A stretch of 53,398 nt of DNA. It comes from a virus. Shown piece by piece: positions 15,501 to 22,206 of this stretch. Numbering within the stretch: the first letter of the stretch is position 1; each line of letters opens with the position of its first letter. The DNA lies in IMG/VR virus record IMGVR_UViG_3300021079_000008, positions 1-53,398 of that record; one strand, 5' to 3'. Made by a program: the position numbers and the translations under genes. The notes below the pieces were generated by a model that worked only from the letters and a program-made list of their open reading frames with translations, was not told the DNA's origin and did not search any database.

Positions 15501-15550
15501 TATGCCAGAGGTGAGAGGATTAAAACTCAATCCTCTGGCATATTTATTTT
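15501..15550 (+). terminator. Intrinsic terminator with an alternative fold
   Basis: Perfect 11-bp stem TATGCCAGAGG/CCTCTGGCATA (15501-15511 with 15532-15542) followed by TTTATTTT. Inside it GAGGATT (15515-15521) can pair instead with AATCCTC (15529-15535), competing for the same CCTC bases. Placed 31 bases after the stop of the 382-aa gene and just before the 15558 gene. Confidence 0.85.
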
Positions 15551-15557
15551 AAACAGC

Positions 15558-16121
15558 ATGGCAGATTTAAAATTAGATATATTAGTAATTCCTACGTATA
15601 ATTCATTAACATTAGGAATTGCTGATGCATCAACTTATCCCACTTCCCCTGTTGTAAGCTCTCCCTCAATAGAAATAGCAGTTCCAGGTTTTGGAAGTGT
15701 TATCCTCCCTTTTAACATAAACGATTTCAACATCTTTAATTCTACATCTTTAGGAATAACAGCAGTGGGTGATCCACTATTGCCTCTTCCTGATGGTGTA
15801 TATCAATTGACCTATTCAGTTGCTCCTGCATATCTAAACTATGTAAATAAGACCATTATTAGAGTGGAACAACTTCAGGAAAGATTTGATAGTGCGTTTA
15901 TGAGATTGGATATGATGGAATGTGATCTTGCTATAAAAACACAACAGAAGGTTGACCTTACATCTATATATTTCTTCATACAAGGAGCAATTGCTGCTGC
16001 AAATAAATGTGCAACCGCAGAAGCTAACAAACTTTACAATCAAGCAAGTAAAATGTTAAATAACTTTATGAGAAATGGTTGTCAATGTTCTGGTAATAAT
16101 TACCTTGTAAACTTTTATTAA
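15558..16121 (+). CDS. Putative fibre-associated structural protein
   Basis: 187 residues. The N-terminal half is beta-rich and hydrophobic in alternating fashion (LDILVIPTYNSLTLGIADAS, then a second sandwich-like stretch). The C-terminal half is helical (VNKTIIRVEQLQERFDSAF and further heptads) with the Cys-containing end NGCQCSGNN. The pattern is a small beta domain mounted on a helical stalk, suggesting a surface appendage. The start lies 15 bases after the terminator stem, so its mRNA either reads through that terminator or begins at a promoter I cannot see. The gene is followed directly by the small zinc-ribbon ORF. Confidence 0.65.
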   Translation: MADLKLDILVIPTYNSLTLGIADASTYPTSPVVSSPSIEIAVPGFGSVILPFNINDFNIFNSTSLGITAVGDPLLPLPDGVYQLTYSVAPAYLNYVNKTIIRVEQLQERFDSAFMRLDMMECDLAIKTQQKVDLTSIYFFIQGAIAAANKCATAEANKLYNQASKMLNNFMRNGCQCSGNNYLVNFY

Positions 16122-16122
16122 A

Positions 16123-16272
16123 ATGGCAAAGTGTAGACAATGTGGAGCTACATTCGGATGTGGCTGTCAATTAATAGATGGACTATGTGCATATTGTCAT
16201 GGTCTTCTTAAAGGAACTAAAAAAATTAAAAATGTTATCACCCAAACTTACAGATTGCGTAAGCTGTGCTAG
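16123..16272 (+). CDS. Small Cys-rich zinc-ribbon protein (49 aa)
   Basis: A 49-residue frame starting 1 base after the previous stop (AAAATGGC leader). It reads MAKCRQCGATFGCGCQL, then CAYCHG, and ends in a basic tail (KGTKKIKN, YRLRKL). CxxC, CxC and CxxCH give a clear zinc-binding arrangement. It ends at TAG 16270-16272, the only TAG stop seen in the window; without it the frame would run seven more codons to a TGA. It overlaps the start of the next gene by 41 bases in another frame. I judge it real from its spacing and cysteine pattern. Function unknown. Confidence 0.6.
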   Translation: MAKCRQCGATFGCGCQLIDGLCAYCHGLLKGTKKIKNVITQTYRLRKLC

Positions 16273-16498
16273 TATTCCAGCACTACTTTCTGATATAGAT
16301 TGTAAGTTACTAGAGCTAGCTAATAACTTATATAATAATACTATATTCTCATTGAATCGTCAAGTTCAAGGAGCTGTAATACTTGACTTATTAAATTATA
16401 AAAGGATTCTCACTTATAAATGGTGTAATCCAGATTATGCTTGTCATTTTACAGTTAGTATGATTGCTAGTAGAGTAAAATTGTTAATTTATAAATAA
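16232..16498 (+). CDS. Conserved small structural-block protein
   Basis: 88 residues from the preferred ATG at 16232 (MLSPKLTDCVSCASIP). The same frame is open to an ATG at 16178. The extra 18 residues read as Lys/Leu-rich noise from inside the zinc-ribbon gene, and relatives I recall start at the LSPKLTDC segment. It contains DIDCKLLELANNLYNN and LLNYKRILTYKWCNPDYA, a compact helical protein with several cysteines. It precedes the collar-domain fibre by 7 bases. A small assembly or fibre accessory protein is likely by context. Confidence 0.65.
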   Translation: MLSPKLTDCVSCASIPALLSDIDCKLLELANNLYNNTIFSLNRQVQGAVILDLLNYKRILTYKWCNPDYACHFTVSMIASRVKLLIYK

Positions 16499-16505
16499 AT
16501 ATAAA

Positions 16506-17579
16506 ATGTCTTGTTCAAATTGCTTTAACGGATGTGCAGAGATCGTTTCTGATCAATGCGTTAGATATACAGGAATAGATGTTCCCATTCTTGGAATTCA
16601 AAATGGAGACAGTCTTTCCTTAGTGGAACAATCCTTGATTACCTTTCTAGTTTCTACATTAGATGGTACAGGAATCAAACCTAATATTGATCCTGCTATT
16701 ATATGTGATTTAGTTAAAAACTATTTGCCTACTTGTGGAGATATTACTATTGTAGACTTATTCAATGCTCTTATTAAAGCTGCTTGTGATTTACAAACAC
16801 AAATAGATGCAATTGATGCCACTCTACTTACATTAAATGGTGATTATACTGTAGGATGTCTTTCTGGAGTGATAGCTTCTTCTGATACACATGCTGTATT
16901 ACAGGCAGTTATTACAAAACTTTGTTTAGTGGTTGCTGATTTAGCAGCATTGACAATAGACTTACATACAAACTATGTTCTATTAGCAGACTTAGATGCT
17001 CTAATTGCTGCATATATTAATAGTATTCCTGTATCAAGTCAGTATTATACAAAGATGATTCCCTATACTGTAGTTGAGTATTATGGATCATTATCTAATT
17101 TTAATGCTACAGGTGCTGGATTAGCTGGATTAGGTTGGGATAAAATCTATTTATGTAATGGACTAAATGGTACTCCTGATAAAAGAGGACGTGTGCCTGT
17201 TGGTGCAATACAGACAGTTCCTGGAGGAGCTCTTGCTACAGCAGTGAATCCTGCCTCTTCTGCATTTAATCCTAACTATGCTGTAGGAGATGTGTCTGGT
17301 GCTAATTCTATTATACTAAATGCTACACAGATTCCTGCTCATACACATAATGCTGTAGTTACAGAGCCACCTCACCATCATACATTCCAAAATGCTGAAG
17401 GATATACAGGATCTCCAACAAGTACAATAACTGGTTCTGGTGCTAATGCTCCTGCAGCAGTTAGTACTTCAAGTACTACAACAGGAATCTCTATAGTAAA
17501 CTCTTCTACAGGCGGTGGACTTGCTCATAGTAATACTCAGCCTGTATGTGCTTGTTACTACATTATGTACATCCCATAA
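16506..17579 (+). CDS. Tail fibre with C-terminal collar (microcystin-dependent-like) domain
   Basis: 357 residues. The N-terminus is Cys-rich (MSCSNCFNGCAEIVSDQC), followed by a helical shaft-like region with DLQTQIDAIDATLLTLNG. The C-terminal 150 residues form a phage tail-collar domain: GWDKIYLCNGLNGTPDKRGR, VPVGA, then QIPAHTHNAVV (H279 and H281), EPPHHHTF, and the closing NTQPVCACYYIMYIP. The His residues probably bind a metal along the trimer axis, as in T4 short tail fibres. The protein is likely a receptor-binding or fibre-tip protein at the virion surface. The following gene starts 12 bases on, also with MSC at its N-terminus, suggesting a shared attachment mode. Confidence 0.85.
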   Translation: MSCSNCFNGCAEIVSDQCVRYTGIDVPILGIQNGDSLSLVEQSLITFLVSTLDGTGIKPNIDPAIICDLVKNYLPTCGDITIVDLFNALIKAACDLQTQIDAIDATLLTLNGDYTVGCLSGVIASSDTHAVLQAVITKLCLVVADLAALTIDLHTNYVLLADLDALIAAYINSIPVSSQYYTKMIPYTVVEYYGSLSNFNATGAGLAGLGWDKIYLCNGLNGTPDKRGRVPVGAIQTVPGGALATAVNPASSAFNPNYAVGDVSGANSIILNATQIPAHTHNAVVTEPPHHHTFQNAEGYTGSPTSTITGSGANAPAAVSTSSTTTGISIVNSSTGGGLAHSNTQPVCACYYIMYIP

Positions 17580-17590
17580 ATTAATTTAAT

Positions 17591-18322
17591 ATGTCTTGCT
17601 ACCCAGGAACACCTTGTTATAATAGTAATAATACAATATTTCCAAGAGGATGTGGAATTGATCCTTGTCATGCTCATAAGACAAATACAGATCTGACATT
17701 CTATTCAGGACCCAATCTACCATGTACAGGTATAAATACTTGCGATGATGTAACCTTATCTCTTGAAAAGATTGATTCTGTAATTTGTGATTTGATCCAT
17801 GCTGGAATAACCACCACAACCACAACAACCACTACTATAGCTCCTAATTGTGGAACATATACTGTATTTAATCCAAATCCTATAAATGCAGCTCATTTAC
17901 CATATAGTTATACTAATTGTGATTTAGTTGTCATCACTGGATACATTCTTCCTCAGGAGATACTTCCTTTCTGTGTACACAATGGATTGATTACAGCTAT
18001 TGGTTGTGTTATTACTCATGTGAGTGATGCTTGTTTTACTCCAGCCACCACTACAACAACTACCACCACCTTTTTTTGTAATCCTTGTGTAACGTATCTA
18101 TTGATTAACTTAACTGCTCAGTCACAACTTTATACATATGGAGATTGTACTGGCACTACTCATAATGATATTGTTTTGTATGGAAATGATTTAGTACAGA
18201 TATGTGTATGTATGGGAAGTATTCTATATGATCCTATTAAAATACAAGCTACCGTAATAGCTCCAGGATGTCATCCTTTAGGAAATACCACAACAACCAC
18301 CACAACAATTCCAATTCTTTAA
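17591..18322 (+). CDS. Modular tail protein with two Cys-bounded cassettes and poly-Thr linkers
   Basis: 243 residues. An N-terminal attachment segment (MSCYPGTPCYNSNN, then SGPNLPCTGINTCDDVTLSL) is followed by three Thr tracts that separate two copies of one domain. Copy A spans residues 87-148 and begins CGTYTVFNPN. Copy B spans about 166-227 and begins CVTYLLINL. Both have Y-x-Y-x-(N/D)C-like strands, an FCVHNG or ICVCMG strand and a closing Cys before the next Thr run. These look like small beta-sandwich surface domains tied together by flexible linkers. The protein is probably displayed on the tail or head and contacts the host. The same cassette appears within the muzzle protein. Confidence 0.75.
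   Translation: MSCYPGTPCYNSNNTIFPRGCGIDPCHAHKTNTDLTFYSGPNLPCTGINTCDDVTLSLEKIDSVICDLIHAGITTTTTTTTTIAPNCGTYTVFNPNPINAAHLPYSYTNCDLVVITGYILPQEILPFCVHNGLITAIGCVITHVSDACFTPATTTTTTTTFFCNPCVTYLLINLTAQSQLYTYGDCTGTTHNDIVLYGNDLVQICVCMGSILYDPIKIQATVIAPGCHPLGNTTTTTTTIPIL
17810..17836 (+). repeat. Poly-threonine linker
   Basis: Nine Thr codons (ACC, ACA, ACT mixed) between the N-terminal attachment segment and cassette A of the 243-aa tail protein. Confidence 0.85.
17849..18034 (+). repeat. Cys-bounded cassette, copy A
   Basis: Encodes about 62 residues from CGTYTVFNPN to the Cys of DACF. It shares with copies B and C the order: C-x-x-Y, strand, Y-x-C or NC, a strand with ICV/FCV, V-rich strand, terminal Cys, then a poly-Thr run. 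Sequence identity is low at the DNA level, so the copies are old or diversified. Confidence 0.6.
18047..18070 (+). repeat. Poly-threonine linker
   Basis: Eight Thr codons joining cassette A to cassette B in the 243-aa tail protein. Confidence 0.85.
18086..18271 (+). repeat. Cys-bounded cassette, copy B
   Basis: Encodes about 62 residues from CVTYLLINL to the Cys of APGCHP, with YTYGDCTG and ICVCMGS at the positions where copy A has YSYTNCD and FCVHNG. It has the same length as copy A and is followed by another Thr run (18287-18307). Confidence 0.6.
18287..18307 (+). repeat. Poly-threonine tail
   Basis: Seven Thr codons after cassette B, four codons before the stop of the 243-aa protein. The reading frame ends just after the linker, with no domain attached. 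Confidence 0.8.
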
Positions 18323-18335
18323 TAATCAATAAGTT

Positions 18336-18590
18336 ATGACAGTATTAATAACCCTAACTACAGCAGGAGCTGATACAGGACCTTTCAATTTATATTCAGA
18401 TTTAGATGGATATATATCAGCTTTTGAAACAGGAGTAGCTAAAATAGACTTAGTGGCAGGATATACATCTTATGCAGTTCCTAATGGAACCATAATTGTA
18501 AGAGTTAGTTCAGATGGTACTTGTCTAAATTATGTAGATATATCAGTAAATACTACAACCACTACCACTACCACTACGCTTCTTCCATGA
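18336..18590 (+). CDS. Single-domain protein with poly-Thr tail, paralogous to the start of the 27473 gene
   Basis: 84 residues: one beta domain followed by nine Thr and LLP. The domain (MTVLITLTTAGADTGPFNLY onward to YVDISV) aligns along its length with residues 1-70 of the 27473-28342 protein. Both share the pattern I-x-LT-x(n)-TGPFN-(x2)-S/DLDG/NLGE, a hydrophobic strand before VVA/VPN, and SxxG-(D/T)C. It is therefore a duplicated module. It lies 13 bases after the modular tail gene and is followed by a terminator. A small surface-exposed or tail-bound protein is likely; no enzymatic motif is present. Confidence 0.65.
   Translation: MTVLITLTTAGADTGPFNLYSDLDGYISAFETGVAKIDLVAGYTSYAVPNGTIIVRVSSDGTCLNYVDISVNTTTTTTTTTLLP
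18552..18578 (+). repeat. Poly-threonine tail
   Basis: Nine Thr codons (ACT, ACA, ACC, ACG) at the C-terminus of the 84-aa protein, followed by LLP and a stop. Confidence 0.85.
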
Positions 18591-18625
18591 TATTAAAAAT
18601 CCTGTTTTGTTGGTTTACAGGATAT

Positions 18626-18660
18626 CTCCCTAGAGTTTCTACTCTGGGGAGTTTTAGTTT
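18626..18660 (+). terminator. Intrinsic terminator
   Basis: 11-bp stem CTCCCTAGAGT/ACTCTGGGGAG (one T-G pair) with a TTCT loop, followed by TTTTAGTTT. An upstream second hairpin ATCCTGT/ACAGGAT (18599-18605 with 18617-18623) precedes it. It ends the fibre-gene transcript before the promoter at 18710. Confidence 0.88.
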
Positions 18661-18709
18661 ACTCTCTAATCAAGTTAGTTAAACTATATAATTAAATTAG
18701 TTAAAATAA

Positions 18710-18742
18710 TTTGGTTAATACCAAAATAATTCCCTATCTTTA
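18710..18742 (+). promoter_or_regulatory. Bacteroidota-type promoter for the metallophosphoesterase
   Basis: TTTG at 18710-18713, a 21-bp spacer, TATCTTTA at 18735-18742 (one mismatch). The start site would lie near 18750, at a TTAACCAAAT leader 20 bases before the ATG at 18770. Confidence 0.7.
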
Positions 18743-18769
18743 CAGTAATTTTAACCAAATTATACTATT

Positions 18770-20020
18770 ATGCAAAGTAATCAACACTTGTTGGAACAAC
18801 TTCAGAAGTTATTAAATTGGAAGAAGAGTAAGAAATTTATGGCTGACAAACTTGGAATTTCAGAAAATGAAATTGAAGGGTTGTTAAATGAACTAAGAAA
18901 CAAAGAACAAGTGGAAAATGATGCAGAATGTGGAAATTACATTGGTGAACTTGAAGATCAGATTTTAAGGTATGAAGAAGATATTGCAAAGGGTGTAGCA
19001 GAACTAGTGTTCAATTGTCAAGAGGAAATTAAGACTCTAGATGAATTGATAATTAAGTGTAAAATTGATACAGAGAAATGGGAAATAACTAAATATGTTC
19101 AGAACTATTGGGGAAATAAACAAAATCCTCATTGGCAAGTTAAAGCTTGGTTGGGAAAGAAGACAGCAGAACAAGTGTTCCAGGATTCATTTACCACCTT
19201 CTTAGAAGAATATGTTCCAATTGCACAAAAGGTTATTTCTCCTAAAGTTAGTTTTGATAAAGAGTTTGCTTCTCTTATAATTAATAAGCAAGATTCTCAT
19301 CTGAATAAGTTTGATATTGATGGAAATAATAACATTCCTGAAAGACTTTCCCAGATAATGTATAAAATGGAAATAATTCTAGAACAAGCTTCCCTTTCAA
19401 ATAATCTAGATAACATCACTTACATAATTGGTTCAGACGAATTTAATAGTGAGTTCACTGGAGCAACTACAAAAGGTACTCCTCAGACCAATACTCATAC
19501 CTATCATACATCTTTTGAATACATATGCAATCATGAGATATTGATGATTACATTATTGTTACAATACTCAAATAACTTAAATGTTGTTTACGTATCAGGT
19601 AATCATGATGAATATGCAGGATGGCATTTGGTAACTTGGTTACAAGCATATTTCAAGAATGAATCTAAAGTGACATTTGATGTTTCTCCTAAATATAGAA
19701 AATACATAAGCTATGGCAATTCTGCAATGATGTTCAATCATGGGGATGCTATTAAACCTGCAAAACTTGCAGCAATGTTTCCAATAGAATATAGAGAGAA
19801 TTGGTCAGCACATGAGAACTTTTACATCTTTACAGGAGATAAGCATCATGAGGTGAGTCAAGACTTTAATGGTATTAAGTTCTATCAACTTCCAGCAATA
19901 TCTAATGCTAAAGGATTATGGGAAGATAAACATGGACATGTTGGAGCAAGAGCAGAAATAACAGGATTTTTGATAGAGAAGGAAGAGGGACTAACAAATA
20001 TATTTAAACAGAGTTTATAA
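18770..20020 (+). CDS. HTH-containing calcineurin-like metallophosphoesterase
   Basis: 416 residues. Residues about 1-50 look like a helix-turn-helix (KFMADKLGISENEIEGLLNE). A helical linker is followed by a metallophosphoesterase domain with all five motif regions: KQDSHLNK (D175, H177), GSDEFNSE (D223), GNHDE (N278-E281), MFNHGD (H324, D326) and GDKHHE (D357, H359, H360). Two metal ions would be bound. The substrate could be nucleic acid (SbcD or lambda phosphatase type) or a phosphoprotein; the N-terminal DNA-binding look favours DNA. It has its own terminator upstream and promoter, inside the virion gene block, and its stop overlaps the next ATG by one base. That suggests independent timing from the fibre genes. 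Confidence 0.85.
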   Translation: MQSNQHLLEQLQKLLNWKKSKKFMADKLGISENEIEGLLNELRNKEQVENDAECGNYIGELEDQILRYEEDIAKGVAELVFNCQEEIKTLDELIIKCKIDTEKWEITKYVQNYWGNKQNPHWQVKAWLGKKTAEQVFQDSFTTFLEEYVPIAQKVISPKVSFDKEFASLIINKQDSHLNKFDIDGNNNIPERLSQIMYKMEIILEQASLSNNLDNITYIIGSDEFNSEFTGATTKGTPQTNTHTYHTSFEYICNHEILMITLLLQYSNNLNVVYVSGNHDEYAGWHLVTWLQAYFKNESKVTFDVSPKYRKYISYGNSAMMFNHGDAIKPAKLAAMFPIEYRENWSAHENFYIFTGDKHHEVSQDFNGIKFYQLPAISNAKGLWEDKHGHVGARAEITGFLIEKEEGLTNIFKQSL

Positions 20021-20748
20021 TGTCAACTTTAAGAAAATTAGTTTCAGATATACGATCAATGCATAAATTGTTATCAACAGATAATTTGATAACAGATAGA
20101 GTAATTGCATCTGAAATTAGAAATGATACACTCTTACTAGTTAAGAGAGAAACAAATCTTAGAAAGCTTTGGGCTACTAGTACTTTGTTCACTTCAATTC
20201 CTTGTTTGGAAATGGAGGAAGTTTCTATTTCTGAATGTTGTGATTATGTAGATCCTTGTACAATCGCAAGAAGTAAATATAAGATTCCTCGTATAGCTGA
20301 AGGCAATTATCAATATATTATTCAGGGTGTTTATTCAATAAACGCAATGAGTGGAACTGGTAAGAAATTAAAAGAAATAACAGTAAATAGATACATAAAT
20401 CTTCTAAAACTTCCTATTGTTAAGAAGGAAGAATATTATTGGATAATGAATGATTATCTCTATGTAACCAATCCCTTATTACAAGCTATTAGGATTTCTG
20501 CGTTTTTTGAAACAGAAATTCCTAATGATGTTATGTATCCTGAATGTGGATGTGGTGGACATGAGCCTACTCTAGAAGAGTATTGTATAAATCCTTTAGA
20601 TAAAACTTTTGCTCTTCCAGGTTATCTAGAAAAACAAGTTCTTGAACTAACATCTAAAAAACTATTAGAAACTTATTTCAGAATTAAAACTGACATGGGT
20701 GAAGATGGTGTAGATGGTCAAGCACCTAATACAAAACCAACAAATTAA
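20020..20748 (+). CDS. Tail-ring/connector structural protein
   Basis: 242 residues. A long N-terminal helix (MSTLRKLVSDIRSMHKLLST) leads into a beta domain with a CCDYVDPCTIARSKYKIPRI segment and YYWIMNDYLYVTNP. A Cys cluster (PECGCG, around residue 187) and helical C-terminus follow. I recall a conserved virion protein of this appearance and position immediately before the IHF-like and tubular genes in crAss-like phages. The final 20 residues (GEDGVDGQAPNTKP) are Gly/Asp-rich and probably disordered. It is translated with its neighbours (overlapping starts and stops). Which ring it forms is unknown. Confidence 0.7.
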   Translation: MSTLRKLVSDIRSMHKLLSTDNLITDRVIASEIRNDTLLLVKRETNLRKLWATSTLFTSIPCLEMEEVSISECCDYVDPCTIARSKYKIPRIAEGNYQYIIQGVYSINAMSGTGKKLKEITVNRYINLLKLPIVKKEEYYWIMNDYLYVTNPLLQAIRISAFFETEIPNDVMYPECGCGGHEPTLEEYCINPLDKTFALPGYLEKQVLELTSKKLLETYFRIKTDMGEDGVDGQAPNTKPTN

Positions 20749-21224
20749 TGCGTGTAAAGGTTGATTGGAGATCTTCAAGTAAAGAAAACTATATACAGTT
20801 CTGTAAGAAACATCCCTCAATAAAATTAACCTTTGATGAGTGGAGAAATATTATATATTCCTATATTGAGTCTTACAAACAATATATTCTTGAAACAGGA
20901 GAGAAGGCAAAACTTCCTTATGGATTTGGTCAGTTCTCAATTAATAAGAAAAAGAGAAGAAAGGTAAAGACAAAGGATGGTAGAGACTTTATCAATCTTC
21001 CTGTAGATTGGAAGAGAACGAAAGAAAAGGGTAAAATCATCTACAATTTTAACTACCATACAGAAGGATATTTCTTCGGATGGATGTGGTTCAAAGATAC
21101 AGCTAGGCTTAAGAACACTGATCTTTGGTATTTCAAGCCCTCACGCACCACATCTAGACTATTATCCCACTATCTAAATACCAATGAAACATACCAACAT
21201 TTGTACAACGAATGGAAAAAATAA
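20748..21224 (+). CDS. HU/IHF-like DNA-binding protein
   Basis: 158 residues. The central part fits HU/IHF: a helix ending in YKQYILETGEKAKLPYGFGQ, then the basic arm FSINKKKRRKVKTKDGRDF, which reads like the GxGxF-beta-arm of HU. The C-terminal 60 residues are aromatic-rich with GYFFGWMWFKDTARLKNTDL and are not part of canonical HU. IHF-like genes located next to tail genes are a recognised crAss-like feature. Whether it is a virion protein that compacts DNA or a replication/transcription factor cannot be read here. It lies between ring genes with overlapping boundaries. Confidence 0.7.
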   Translation: MRVKVDWRSSSKENYIQFCKKHPSIKLTFDEWRNIIYSYIESYKQYILETGEKAKLPYGFGQFSINKKKRRKVKTKDGRDFINLPVDWKRTKEKGKIIYNFNYHTEGYFFGWMWFKDTARLKNTDLWYFKPSRTTSRLLSHYLNTNETYQHLYNEWKK

Positions 21225-21229
21225 CTTAA

Positions 21230-22198
21230 ATGTCATACTATTATCAATACAATTTTACAACACCAGAGATAGTTTATTCTACTATAAAGGAAGAATTTAA
21301 AAGCTATTTTGATACTGGTGCTATTGATGACCTTATGTTTCCCACTTATGTAGATAAGTGTTTAAGGAAATTAGGAAGGTCATCTTATGTCATTTCTGAG
21401 GAACCTCTGTATATAGAAGACTTTCAAGCAAGACTTCCAGATAACTTCTTTGCTGTAAGAGAAGCTTGGATGTGTACAGAAATCCCTCAATATCCCTATC
21501 AAACTGCTAATTCATTTTATTCACAAGCTGATTCTCAAACCACTATTCAGGTTAGTCCTATGACAGTGGGTGGAGAAGTATGTTCTGTATGTAATCAATC
21601 AGGTTGTGAATGTGATTGTCTTCCTGAAATAATCCCTGCTGTGTATAAGACCAATCAACAAGCAGGAAGATCTTATAAGCAGGAATACCTACTCAAACCA
21701 GGAAACATCTCTGCAAGAAGTAATTGTGATGTTGAATATAATAATGCTTGGAGATTCCAAAATATTCCTCCTGCAATTCATGAATTTACACCAGGGGCTG
21801 CAAGCTATGACTCATTTGACATAAGAGATAATAAATTTGTTACAAATTTTAGATGTGGTATAGTTCATTTAGTTTTCTATGCTACAGAATATGATAATAG
21901 TGGAAATCAGATGATTCCTGACAATTATCGTATTAGAGAGTTTATTGAAGCATTCATTAAATATAAGATGTTTGAAACTCTGTCTAATCAAATAAACGAT
22001 GAAACATTCCAACAGATACAACAGAAGCTTGTTTATTATAAACAATTAGCAGATGAGGCATTTATTATGGCAGATATCGAAATAAAAAAACAAGACGTTC
22101 ATACTAAACAAAGAAGAATAAAGAATGACTTGAATAGAAATAATATGTATGAACTTCCAAATCGTACAAATAGGTATGGCTGGAGACGTAATAATTAA
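21230..22198 (+). CDS. Tail tubular/adaptor protein (P22 gp4-like position)
   Basis: 322 residues. It starts with a helical domain (TIKEEFKSYFDTGAIDDLMF, YVDKCLRKLG) typical of head-tail adaptors that bind under the portal. This is followed by a beta-rich middle with a Cys-rich insertion CSVCNQSGCECDC, and a C-terminal helix with repeated FETLSNQINDETFQQIQQK. The gene precedes the muzzle gene by 8 bases, which is the order of tubular (gp4-like) and stabilisation (gp10-like) proteins in crAss-like phages. The Cys-rich insertion could bind zinc. Confidence 0.7.
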   Translation: MSYYYQYNFTTPEIVYSTIKEEFKSYFDTGAIDDLMFPTYVDKCLRKLGRSSYVISEEPLYIEDFQARLPDNFFAVREAWMCTEIPQYPYQTANSFYSQADSQTTIQVSPMTVGGEVCSVCNQSGCECDCLPEIIPAVYKTNQQAGRSYKQEYLLKPGNISARSNCDVEYNNAWRFQNIPPAIHEFTPGAASYDSFDIRDNKFVTNFRCGIVHLVFYATEYDNSGNQMIPDNYRIREFIEAFIKYKMFETLSNQINDETFQQIQQKLVYYKQLADEAFIMADIEIKKQDVHTKQRRIKNDLNRNNMYELPNRTNRYGWRRNN

Positions 22199-22206
22199 TA
22201 TAGACA

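Noticed and set aside
16178-16231. Upstream ATG of the 16232 gene
   Set aside because: The extra 18 residues look like out-of-frame zinc-ribbon sequence, and the ATG at 16232 gives a better N-terminus.
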